A DNA stretch of 64,000 bases from Notamacropus eugenii (lineage: Eukaryota > Chordata > Mammalia > Diprotodontia > Macropodidae), in contig NC_092879.1 of the NCBI RefSeq assembly GCF_028372415.1, forward strand, positions 65,933,781 through 65,997,780. Direction: 5' to 3'. Below, piece after piece: positions 35,851-45,740 of the stretch (the stretch's first letter is position 1; every line of letters begins with the position of its first letter). A program made the position numbers and the translations under genes. A model generated the notes under the pieces. That model worked only from the letters and a program-made list of their open reading frames with translations, was not told the origin of the DNA and did no database searches.

Positions 35851-36569
35851 ACCTCAACCTCTGGCTCAACCTTGGCCTCTGGGCCTGCCTACAAGGTGCA
35901 TTAGCGTTAAAACTCTCTTTTGCCAGTTTCCCTCACTTTTTTCTTCCAAGACTGAGGCATAGAAACAAAATGCAAATAGTTTTCCAACACAGAACTGATC
36001 CCCCAGACTCTGGGTCAGATGCAGGACACCTTTTTCTGTGCCTGGCACATAGTAGGCTCTTATTGAATAGAGGTGAATCTGTCAACCATGGATTGACTTC
36101 TTCCTTACCTCAAATGCAAACCTTGAGTAAAAAGTCTTATTGAATCAACAGAGTTAACACAGTTTAACTTCTTCTGGTTGGACCAGAGTAACAAAATGAT
36201 CCACCTGGAATATTTTACCCAAATCACTTTGCTCTGTATCCTCCTTGGTCTTGGGGTAGGAGAATGGGAATGAATTTAGACTTTTTACCCCAAGCTCCAA
36301 GTCTGTTAGTAAACAATAAGGCTGTAGAGAAAATTTCAAAGCTCCCTTTCTGCTAACTCTAGGATTACTGAGTCAGAATAATAAACTCTCAAGGCTTCAT
36401 TCCTTCCCAGGCTCCAGATACTTGCCTTAAAACTAACAGAAAAGGTTGCTAAAGAAGAGAATATGCAGGAATGCGGCTGAATCTTTCCCTTCAAATTAGG
36501 AAGGAAAATTAAAAGGAACCAAAAGAAAAAAAAATGACATATATATCAAGGCCCTATTTGAAGTCTTTC
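35851..36569. other. No gene recognised; short L2 terminus inside
   Basis: An L2-like end 'gcctggcacatagtaggctc' sits at 36040-36060. A 180-codon frame running through from 35601 includes this L2 end and is not a gene. Confidence 0.45.
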
Positions 36570-36690
36570 ATAGAACTGTAAAATATATCAGAGTTGGAAG
36601 AGACCTCAGAGATAAACTTGTTCAATGTCTTCAGTTTTAGAGATGATGCTCAGAGAGGAAGCAATGACTTGCCTAGAATCACAAAATCAT
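36570..36690 (-). mobile_element. Reversed MIR-like SINE fragment
   Basis: The words 'agagttggaagagacctcag' and 'caatgacttgcctagaatc' are present. Confidence 0.55.
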
Positions 36691-36834
36691 TTTCTTTTTT
36701 ATTTTCTAGTAACTGGTAATTAATTAATGTTGTTCACTTTTACAGAAATCCAACTGAATGAGTAACAAATACTTTAGCTCCTACAGGAAGATGGTATTTT
36801 GGCAGAGGAAAAAATAAAACCCAGGTACCCTGAT

Positions 36835-37202
36835 CATAGAATTTTGGAGTAGGAAGAACCCTCAGCAATCATCTCATACAGGCCATCAAGTCCAAGCAAC
36901 GAAAAGGAATTCCTCTACCATATTTCTGACAAGGCATCATGCTGCTTCTACTTGAAGACCTCCAGGAAGGAGAGTCCCTCTCTAGGCATCCCATTCCACT
37001 TTTCAGTAGCTCTAATTAGTTCCTATATCTAGTCCTAGATCTGTCTCTTTGTAACACCTCCCTCCTCACCACTATTAATTTTGCATTCTAGGGATGGTGA
37101 GAACAATTCCAATCCCTCTTTCACCTATCAGCCCTTCATATACTTGAAGAGCTGTCATGTGCTCTTCTACAGGCTAACTTACCCAGTTCCTTCAACTGAT
37201 CT
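36835..37202 (+). mobile_element. L3/CR1 LINE 3' fragment
   Basis: Includes 'ctacttgaagacctccagga', 'catcccattccacttttcag' and 'cttacccagttccttcaact'. The dispersed repeat at 37203 interrupts it. Confidence 0.7.
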
Positions 37203-37511
37203 TTTCTATTAAAGGGGCCATCCCCCTGACTACTTTTTAAAGAGGCCCATTCACTGAATGGGCATTACCTCACTTTAAGTGAGTACCTGAAAAGGCCTCA
37301 GCCAAAAAGACCAAGGTCTCACACTGAATCCTGGGTCATCTCCAGTCATCCTGATGAATATCTGGTCATTAGATCCACATGGCTCAGGAGGAAAAAGTGA
37401 GGCTGGTGCCTTTGCACAGCCCTCTCTCACTCAAAACAAAGTCAAGTGTAAGTCATGTCATCATTTCTCTGATGTCATAGATCTCTTCAAAAACAAAGGA
37501 TGAACATATCA
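37203..37511 (+). mobile_element. Dispersed ~300-bp repeat (copy 3), joined to the satellite array
   Basis: It aligns end to end with 27775-28065 but keeps an extra internal piece ('gtgagtacctgaaaaggcct'). Its tail 'aaaaacaaaggatgaac' is followed within a few bases by the first satellite monomer. Confidence 0.7.
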
Positions 37512-40500
37512 AACATTTGGAGGATTCTGGCCTAGTTCCTGGGGTCCCTCTTGAGCAAAGGACTATCTAGTCTCAAGTGATTGTTCATGGATCATTTAGT
37601 GGGTTGCTACTGGCATCTCAGGTGGGACCCTCTGTGTGAATAATTCCATATGTCTTAGAATTCTAGAAGCAAATTCCTCTTCTCTTTGCCTGGTTCTCAA
37701 TTTCAGGGAATGGCTGTGCCTCTGGTGCTTTCCATGTATACACTGGAACCATCCTGGGGAGACAGGTAGTCTGTGGATGAATTTCTGGGGTGCCTGCTAC
37801 AGCCTATCCTCAACTCCCACTGTGAGTGATGGAACTCTGGGTGGATTCAGGTTGCTCATTCCCTTTTCTTGACCAGGGGCATACTTTGGGGGAATTCTGA
37901 CCTAGATCTAGCTGTGCTTTTCCACCATTGTCCTTGCTCAGGTCTGCAAACTGTTGATGGATTCCTATTAAAGAATCTGATCCACGTTGCAAGGTAGGCC
38001 CCCTGCTGTGAGAGTCTGACCAGGCATGAGATTTTGGGGAAGATTACTTTACTCTCTACCTGGCTCCAGATTTCAGGTCTTTCTGGTGCCTCTGCTCCAT
38101 TCCATGTACACAGTGCAACTGTTGTGTGCTGACAAGCATTATCTGTGGATAGATTTCTGTTATCTCTGCCAAAACCCACTCACAGGCCTCCTACTATGAA
38201 TGATTGAATTCAGGGTGTATTTAGGTTGTCCATTCCACTTTCATGACCAGGAGTACACCTTGGCATACTTTGGCCAAGTCCTGGCTATGCTTTTTCCTTC
38301 ATTGGACTTTCTAAGGTCTTCAGACTGTTGGTGAATGGGTAAGCAGGAATCTGGCCAAGAGTGTAATGTAAGCCCTCTTGCTGTGAAGACTTGTGGTTTG
38401 CATGGGATTTAGTGGAAGATTCTGTCTCTTTCCCTGGGTCTCCATTGCAGGTGCTTCTGGTCCACTTTCTGCCTTCGCTCTAGAATAAAGTATTGCCTTA
38501 GGACCATGTGGAGTCTGTAGTGATATTTCTAGGGTCCCTTGTAAAGCCCTAGTAACTGGTTTACTGACAGCTTCTGTATGGGGTTTCTTGATGTACCCTC
38601 TAACTCTCTTTCCCTGGGCAGCTAACTTAGGGGATTCTGGTTGAGATCCTATTGTCAGTCATGACTGAGGGAATATTGAATGTCATAAGAACATCTTTTG
38701 ACAGATTTAAGGAGATCTGTTCTGTGGTCCATGGAAGGGACCCCTGCTGTGCCAAAGGACTCAAAATTTATGGCTTTGGTTCACATCCATTCTCTTTTAT
38801 CTTAAGGGACACTTAGCAGGGAATTTACCCTACCACCAATGCTCCCTATTATCCAGGAGACTTTTCCAAGAAACCAGAATGTCCCCGGCTTCATTTCTGT
38901 GGGTTTCCCTCACCAGAGCCCCTTGGAGGACCTCCTACTGTGGCTGCGGGCACCGTGGATGGTTCCTGAATTTTCCCTTTCAGGGCACTGAGGTCCATTG
39001 CTCGTGTTCCTTTGAGCATGACACTTGGTCTGTGTTCCTCATCTAGGCTGTGGTATAGCATCGGTGCCCCTGCATCCAAAATCTCTCTGGGCCTATTTGA
39101 ACCAATTTGTTACTGGGTTGGATTTCTTGTTGCACATTCTTCTCCTCTTTCCCTGAGGAGTTCATTTGGGGAATTCTGGCCTGGTCACTGGGGTCCCTCT
39201 TGAGAAAGGAGCTGTGTACTCTCCAGGAATTGTTCCTGGATCATTTTAGTAGGTTATACTGGCACCTCAGGTCAGACTCCCTGCTGTGAAATATTCTTTA
39301 GTTCTTAGACTCTGTTGGGGCAGATTCATCTTTTTCCTGCATTTCGATTTCAGGCCGTTGTTGGTATTCTGGTCCATTCCATGCGTACAATAGAACCATC
39401 CTGGGCCGACACGCAGTCAATGGATAGATTTGGGGGTGTCTGCTAGAGCCCATCCTCAGCCCCCCACTGCAAGTGACTGAATTCTGGGTTCACTCTGGCT
39501 GCCCCTTCCCTTTTCTCGACCGGGGAATACTTTGAGGGAATTCTGCCCTGGTTCTAGCTGTGCTTTTCCACCATGATTCCTGCTCAGGTCTGCAAACTTT
39601 TGGTGGATACCCTTTTAAGAATCTGGCCCCTCTCCTGGGAGGACCTAGCCTATGGATGGGAATTGGGGGAAGATTCCTCTACTCTCTGTCTGGGTCTAGA
39701 TTTCAGATTCCTTTGGTACCTGTACTCCTTTTCATGTAAACAGTGCAACTGTCCTGGGTAGACATATAATCTGTGGATAGATTTCTGCTATCTCTGCCAG
39801 TGCTCATCCTCAGATCCCCTCCTGTGAAGGATTGAATTCTGGGTGTATTTAGGCTTTCCATTGCACTTTCTTACCAGAGTCACCATTCGCAGGTACCTTG
39901 GCCTAGTTCTGGCTGTGCTTTTCCTCTACTGGACTTTTTCAAAGGTCTGCACAATGTTGGTGGATGGATGTGAGGGAATCTGGCCTAGTGCTCAGTGTAG
40001 GCCCCCACTGCTCTGAAGGCCTGTGATTTGGATGGGATTTTGTGGAAGATTCCCTGGGTTTCCACTTCAGGTGCTTCTGGTCCGCTTCCTTCTTTCCCTC
40101 CAGACTGAAGGATTTCCTTGGGACCATGTGTAGTCAGGGGTGACATATCTAGGGTCCCTTGTAAAGCTCAAGTAGCTGGTTCACTGACAGCTTCTGTAAG
40201 GGCTTTCTTGTTGTACCTTCTGAATCTCTTTTACTGGGCAGTTGATTTAGGGGTTTCTGGGTTGAGATGCTACTGTATATCGTGACTGAGGGAATATTGA
40301 AGGACATAAGAACATGTTTTGACGGATTTGAGGTGATCTGTTCTGTGGTCCATGGAAGGGACCCCTGCTGTGCCAAAGAACTCAGTTTATAGCTTTGCTT
40401 CACATCCATTCTCTTTTATCTTAAGGGACATTTAGTGGGGAATTTACCCTACCACTGAAGTTTCCTATTATCCGGGAGACTTTTCCCAGAACCCAGAATG

Positions 40501-42397
40501 TCCCCGGGTCCATTTCTGTGGGGTTCCCTTACTAGAGTCCCTTAGAGGACCTCCTACTGTGGGTGCTGGCACCATGGATCGTTCCTGCATTTTCCCTTTC
40601 AGGGCACTGAGGCCCATTGCTCTTGTTCCTTTGAGCATGACACTTGGTCTGTGTTCCTCATCTAGGCTGTGGTACAGCATCGGTGCCCCTGCATCCAAAA
40701 TCTCTCTGGGCCTATTTCTTTGAATCAATTTGTTAAAGGGTTGGATTTCTTCTTACACATTCTTCTCACCTTTCCCAGAGGAGTTCATTTGGGGGATTAT
40801 GGCCTAGTTCCTGGGGTACCTCTTGAACAGGAGTCTGTCTACTCTCCAGTTACTGTTCAAAGATCACTTTAGTGGCTTGAGACTGGCACTTCAGGTGAGA
40901 CCCCCTGCTGTGAATCATTGCTTCGGTCTTAGCGTTTGTTCATGCAGATTTCTTGTCTCTTTCCCGCATTAAGATTTCAGGCCATTGAGGGTAGCCTGGT
41001 CTTTTCCATGTGTAAACTGGAAACATCCTGGGCCGATAGGCAGACTGTGGATATGTTTCTGGGGTATCTGCTAGAGCCCATCCTCAGCCCCACACTGTGA
41101 GTGATTGAATTCTGGGTGTATTCTGGCTATCCATTCCCCTTTCTTAACCAGGGGCATACTTTGGGGAAATTCTGGTCTAGTTCTAGCTGTGCTTTTCCAC
41201 CATTGTCCCTTTTCAGGTCTGCAAACTCTTGGTGGATACCCTTTAAGGAATCTGACCCAGGTTGCAAGGTAGGCCCTCCAATGTGAGGGCCTGGCCCATG
41301 GGTGGGAATTGGGGGAAGATTCCTCTACTCTTTGCTTGGGTCTAGATTTCAGGTCCTTCTGGTGCCTCTGCTCCTTTCCTTGTACACAGTGCAATTGTCC
41401 TGGGTAGATATAAAATCTATGGATATATGTCTGCTATCTCGGTCAGAGCCCACCCTCAGGTCCCCTCTTGTGAACGATTGAATTCTGGGTGGATTTGAAC
41501 TGTCCATTGCCCTTTCTTGACCAGAGTCAACCATTGCATCTTGGCCTAGTTCTGGCTGTGCTTTTCCTCTATTGGATTTTCAAAGGTCTGCAAACTGTTG
41601 GAGCATGGATGTGAGGGATTCTAGCCTAGAGCTCAACGTAGACCCCCATTGCTCTGAAGGCCTGTGGTTTGGATGGGATTTTGTGAAAGATTCCCTGAGT
41701 CTCCACTTCAGGTGCTTCTGGTCCACTTCCTGCTTTCTCTCCAGACTAAAGGATTGCCTTGGAACCACGTGCAGTCAGTGATAGCATTTGTAGGGTCACT
41801 TGTAAAGCCCTAGTACCTGGTTCACTGATGGCTTCTGTATGGGCTTTCTTGATGTGCTTTCTAGTTTTTCTTCACTGAGCAGCTGACTTAGGGGATTCTG
41901 GTTGAAATCCTATTGTCAGTCACGACTGAGGGAATATTGAAGGTCACAAGAACATTTTTTGACAGAGATTTGAGGCAATTTGTTCTGTGGTCCATGGAAG
42001 GGACCCCTGCTGTGCCAATGGACTCCAAGTTTATGACTTTGCTTCAATTCTCTCTTCTCTTAAGGGACACTTAGCAGGGAATTTTCCTTACCACCAATGC
42101 TCCCTATTATCCAGGAGAGTTTTCCCAGTATCCAGAATGTCCCCGGGGCATTTTCTGGGGGGGTTCCCTCACCAGAGCCCTTTGGAGGACCCTCTGCTGT
42201 GGCTGCTGGCACCTTGGATCGTTCCTGTATTTTTCCTTTCAGGGCACTCAGACCCATTACTTGTCTTCCTTTGAGCATACGCTTGGTCTGTGTTCCCTGT
42301 CTAGGCCATGGCACAGCATCAGTGGCCCTGCATCCAATATCGCTCTGGGCCTATTTCTTTTAACCATTTTGTTACTAGGTTGGATTTCTTCTTCCAG
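37512..42397. repeat. Tandem satellite, ~187-bp monomers in a ~1.63-kb higher-order repeat, three units
   Basis: Monomer starts (variants of cctgctgtgaa) fall near 37630, 37817, 38002, 38189, 38376, 38743 and 38934, with about 170-195 bp between slots. The whole set recurs: slot 1 at 37630, 39280 and 40904; slot 7 at 38743, 40363 and 42006. Monomers within a unit are strongly diverged, while the same slot in successive units is much more alike, which defines a higher-order repeat of about nine monomers. Some monomers carry 'atttcaggtgcttctgg', others 'cccctttcttgaccagggg', hinting at an older A/B dimer. The array enters part-way through slot 9 and leaves at 'gttggatttcttctt'. No continuous coding frame exists. 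Confidence 0.85.
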
Positions 42398-42460
42398 AAA
42401 GCTAAGTGCAAGTCATGTCATCATTTCTCTGATGTCATGGTCCACTTTGAAAATGAAAAT
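42398..42460 (+). repeat. Shared tail after the satellite array
   Basis: 'gctaagtgcaagtcatgtca' and 'atttctctgatgtcatggtc' repeat the tails at 27309 and 37434, so the big array is flanked on both sides by the same sequence. Confidence 0.8.
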
Positions 42461-42589
42461 ACAGCAAAATGATGCAGTGCCGACAGGAATAGGGAACATG
42501 ATGGATAATGGAAACCAGATTTTTTAAGTGATCTCAACAAGCTAAAATAATTAATCAAATGAGCTGGAATTTATTAGGGATAAATGCAC

Positions 42590-42715
42590 AATCATTTTTT
42601 TCAAGGCAATAGGGTTAAAGTGACTTGCCCAGTGTCACACAGCTAATAAGTGTCAACTCCAGTGCTCTTCATTCCAGGGCCAGTGCTCTATCCACTGTGC
42701 ACCCTAGCTCCTAAC
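42590..42715 (-). mobile_element. Reversed SINE core and head
   Basis: A short T-run, then 'gacttgcccagtgtcacaca', and ends near 'ccactgtgcaccctagctcc'. Confidence 0.65.
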
Positions 42716-42919
42716 CAAAAATCCTACATTAAAAAAAATTCAAAAAAGCTAGAAAGTTAGATGGGGGGAGGAGATTTGGGACAGGTGATTGAAGCTTCAG
42801 TAGGAGTCAGTGGTGTGACATGGCAACCAGAATAGCTTATGTAATCAATGTGATCTTCAGATGAAGATGCCTCCTGACACAAGGAAGGAAGTTTGGTGGG
42901 TCCAAAGTTTATAGGAGAT

Positions 42920-43270
42920 ACCAGCCAAGACAGTGAGAGGACCTGGAAATCAGACATATGAACATGATTTGAAGGAACTGGAGATGTTTATCCTGAACCA
43001 GAAAGGACTTCTTGGGTGGGTGGGAGGATACAGAGATATCATATGTTTGCAAGTATGTAAAGGACATCATGTGGTTAATAAGTGTGATTAAACTCATTAT
43101 GCTTAGTGGTCCTTTCTTTGGAGAGATCTAAAGTGTTCCTAATCGCAGATATGATATTGGTTTAATGAAGAGGAATAACTTCAAGTATTGGAACTGTTCA
43201 AAATGGCCTTTGAAAGCAGTAAGTATTCCTTGTCACAGAGTTACCAGGGGTCAAAAAACTGACTGTACAC
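42920..43270 (-). mobile_element. L3/CR1 fragment, reverse
   Basis: Contains the antisense words 'ggagatgtttatcctgaacc' and 'ggaataacttcaagtattgg'. Confidence 0.55.
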
Positions 43271-43309
43271 GGGATATCTATTTTGATAACTAGATGGTAA
43301 AGTGATAGT

Positions 43310-43500
43310 AGAGTGAGGATAGAAAGCTGGACTTGGAAGTGAGAAGTTCTGAGTTCAAATCCAGCCTCAGAGAGCAGCTATATGACACTGGGCAAGTCAT
43401 TTACCGATGTTTGCCTCAACTGCAAAATGGAGATAATAGCACCACCTACCTGGCAGGTTGCTGTGAGAATCAAAGGAGATATTTGCTTAACTTGGTGCCT
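43310..43500 (+). mobile_element. MIR-like SINE
   Basis: Clear head-to-tail SINE ('gagttcaaatccagcctcag', 'gacactgggcaagtcattta'). Confidence 0.75.
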
Positions 43501-44026
43501 GGTTATTGATTATGATTAGATATACAGTTCTTCTGGGGACATCTGGTTCCCTTCATTCTTAAGGAATCTGAATTCCAGAACTCTTTAGCAGAATAGAGTG
43601 TTGGATTGAAGTCTCTAATAGCTTTGACTTTGTCATTTAAAATATGCATGCAAATGTCATTTGAAATTTGAGTCTAGGAAGTATGCTACAAATATTATTA
43701 CCCTCATACAAATAAGAGAATGGGAAAGGTTGCATGAACCAGATGAGGAATTAAATACATGGTCCTCCACACTCCCAAATCCCAGACCTTGCCCTTTAGT
43801 CATAATATAAAGATACAGCATTTTCTGCAGATGTGAATTCAACAAGTAGAAGTTGCAAAATAGATTTCACACATTTTAGGGCAGAGTTGGGACTAGTTAT
43901 GTATTCTAAGGGCCCTTAGCTGGGGGGAAGGGGGGAGGGTGTGAGTGGGGAGCATTCACTCCAACCTCTGAAAGAAAATAACATTTCATACAACAGATTT
44001 CCACAATGTTTCCCAGGGGGAGCTGC
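43501..44026. other. 3' flank of the GDI-like gene, no gene seen
   Basis: Contains a G-rich run at 43921-43940. No poly-A tract remains at the place expected for a fresh retrocopy, in keeping with an old insertion. Confidence 0.4.
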
Positions 44027-44032
44027 TTTATT
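44027..44032 (-). terminator. Polyadenylation signal AATAAA for the GDI-like gene
   Basis: TTTATT on the plus strand gives AATAAA on the minus strand, 72 bases after the stop codon. Its position fits a short 3' UTR. Use is inferred. Confidence 0.5.
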
Positions 44033-44104
44033 TCTCACGTATCCAAATTTCTCCTATTTTTGTAGCATGTTAGTAATTTCTCCCCCATAAGAAGGTCGAG
44101 TGTT

Positions 44105-45403
44105 TTAGTGAAATTTCAGTTCAGATCCTGTCATTTTTCTGTAGATCTCCTTTATATCGTTGCAGGCACTCTCAAAGTGGGCACTGGCATCGTAACTGCT
44201 GGTGATGAAGATCTGACTCTTGGTCCCCAAGTCACTAGGCACGTGGAGGTCACTTACAAAAATTAATTTTTGCTCAATGGGCTCCATGAGCTCCAGAGCC
44301 TGCTGGATTTCTTTTTCAGGGTCTTTACTTTCCACAGCTGTGCTCACGATGGCGATGTACTTGCCCTGTGGTGCCACGCTCTGGGCTGATGAAGTGAGGA
44401 AGATGTAGATGTCCGAACGGCGGTTTGTCTGGGCACCAGGGATGATGATGAGTCCCGAGTTGGCTCCGTTGGTGTTTCTAATGGGGTGCCCAAGAAGGCA
44501 GATGGCTCTGATGACTTGGCCCACCTTGCGCACCCGTTCTGGCACGTAGCTGGGATCGCAGACCAGCTGCTTGCACCTTGTGACTCGGCCCTCGAATCTG
44601 ATGCCCACCACCTGGCCGTCCCTGATGAGTATTTCTTCTACCGGCTTGTTCGTTAAGAAAATGCCCCCTTTGCTGCTGGTAAACCGGCTGAAGGCCTGCG
44701 CCAGCTCTCCGATCCCGAATCGCGGGTAAAGGTAAGGACTCTTCCCATTCTTGGCCAGGGATGAGGTGTAGAGTTGGATCCTCTGCAGTGTCTCCAGGCA
44801 GGGCCGGTCCAGATATTCGTTGGTAAGACTTAGGGCCAGGGTGTGTCCTGCAAAGTCCCTGACATCTCGGTCCAAGTCGAATCTCTGGAAGAGATCTTGG
44901 CAGTTCATCTTCCAGAGATCGATGCCTTTGTAGGTTCGGGGGTCTTGCTCCTTGAATTTCAAGGCGTACACGAAGAACTTGCGGAACCGGCGTTTCTCAA
45001 AGAGTCCCAACAGCCCGGAGGTCAGGGCCTCGGTCTCGGTGGCGGGCACTTTTTGGATGTGGTGGTTCTTGTACAGGAAGCCAGCATCCACCACGCGGAG
45101 GTCCAGGAAGCGCAGCGCGTCCAGGCGGGTCAGGATGTTCACCAGCTGCCCCTTGGCAATGAGGAACTTGGGCAGCAGGTCCACCTTCCAGGCACTCCCG
45201 CAGCCCAAGGTGGCAGGGGGCGAGCAGGGCACGCCAAAGTGGTGGTAGGCCACGTGGAGTGGACTGAGAGAGGCGCTGTCCCCACCGCGCTGCGCGCTGC
45301 GCTCCACGTGAAGCACCCTCTTCCCGAGCCGGGCTAGGAGGCTCCCGAGGGCACACTCCTTCAGCCCGGTGCCCAGGACGATGACGTCGTAGTCTTGGTT
45401 CAT
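44105..45403 (-). CDS. Intronless Rab GDP-dissociation inhibitor (GDI2-like retrogene), 432 aa
   Basis: GDI proteins extract GDP-bound prenylated Rab GTPases from membranes and hold them in the cytosol. The frame opens MNQDYDVIVLGTGLKEC, the family start with its dinucleotide-fold glycine motif. It continues with GLFEKRRFRKF (residues 132-142), KSPYLYPRFGIGEL (221-234), RCKQLVCDPSYV (276-287), QGKYIAIVST (346-355) and MTGSEL (424-429). Hand alignment to human GDI2 recalled from memory needs no gaps and gives about 254 of 432 identical. Features such as VSTAVE, DLGTKSQIFI and MTGSE favour GDI2 over GDI1. GDI1 and GDI2 have many exons, so this is a retrocopy. Unbroken after about 40% divergence, it has very likely been selected as protein. 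Oddities: position 39, Tyr in GDI1/2 and part of the Rab-binding platform, is Arg (SAQRGG for NPYYGG); Glu233 and Arg240 are kept; the last 13 family residues are missing. Third positions are GC-rich. Start chosen by homology; A at -3. Confidence 0.9.
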   Translation of the reverse strand: MNQDYDVIVLGTGLKECALGSLLARLGKRVLHVERSAQRGGDSASLSPLHVAYHHFGVPCSPPATLGCGSAWKVDLLPKFLIAKGQLVNILTRLDALRFLDLRVVDAGFLYKNHHIQKVPATETEALTSGLLGLFEKRRFRKFFVYALKFKEQDPRTYKGIDLWKMNCQDLFQRFDLDRDVRDFAGHTLALSLTNEYLDRPCLETLQRIQLYTSSLAKNGKSPYLYPRFGIGELAQAFSRFTSSKGGIFLTNKPVEEILIRDGQVVGIRFEGRVTRCKQLVCDPSYVPERVRKVGQVIRAICLLGHPIRNTNGANSGLIIIPGAQTNRRSDIYIFLTSSAQSVAPQGKYIAIVSTAVESKDPEKEIQQALELMEPIEQKLIFVSDLHVPSDLGTKSQIFITSSYDASAHFESACNDIKEIYRKMTGSELKFH

Positions 45404-45740
45404 GCTGGGTCGCAGCGGGGGCTGGGGCAGAAGACAGTGAGGACGACCAGGAGGGTGGTGATGAGGAGCAGCTCGTTGGGGGGCAGGAGGTGAAGGACGA
45501 CAAGGAGGAGGATGATGAGGAGGAGGGTGACGAGGAGGAGGGCGGTGAGCAGGAGGAGCAGTAGCAGCAGCCCAACGAGGCCTGGGGTGCCGAGGACGTG
45601 GGAGAGGCCGGCGACGACGAGGAAGGCCAGGAGAGGCCACAGGGTGGCAGGAGGAGGGGGACGAGGACAATGACGACGAGGAGGAAGAGAACGAGGACCC
45701 TGAGGACAGTAGTGACGAGGAGGAGGAGGACGAGGTGGTG
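45404..45740 (-). promoter_or_regulatory. Pyrimidine-rich 5' flank with a strong 3' splice acceptor
   Basis: On the gene's strand a long CTCCT tract ends in tcactgtcttctgccccag at 45422, an excellent acceptor 18 nt before the GDI-like ATG. It suggests a non-coding 5' exon further upstream, a common way for retrogenes to gain a promoter; no donor was pinned down. Read on the plus strand the same DNA is acidic in two frames (repeated Glu/Asp codons) broken by a stop. The GDI frame stays open back to 45856, but that extension is low-complexity Ser/Pro and unlikely to be protein. Confidence 0.45.

Noticed and set aside
35601-36143. 180-codon plus frame
   Set aside because: It opens at TTG, runs through an A-rich stretch and the L2 terminus near 36040, and matches no family.
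44843-45337. Plus-strand frames opposite the GDI-like gene
   Set aside because: They are antisense shadows of a GC-rich coding sequence, with no family resemblance of their own.
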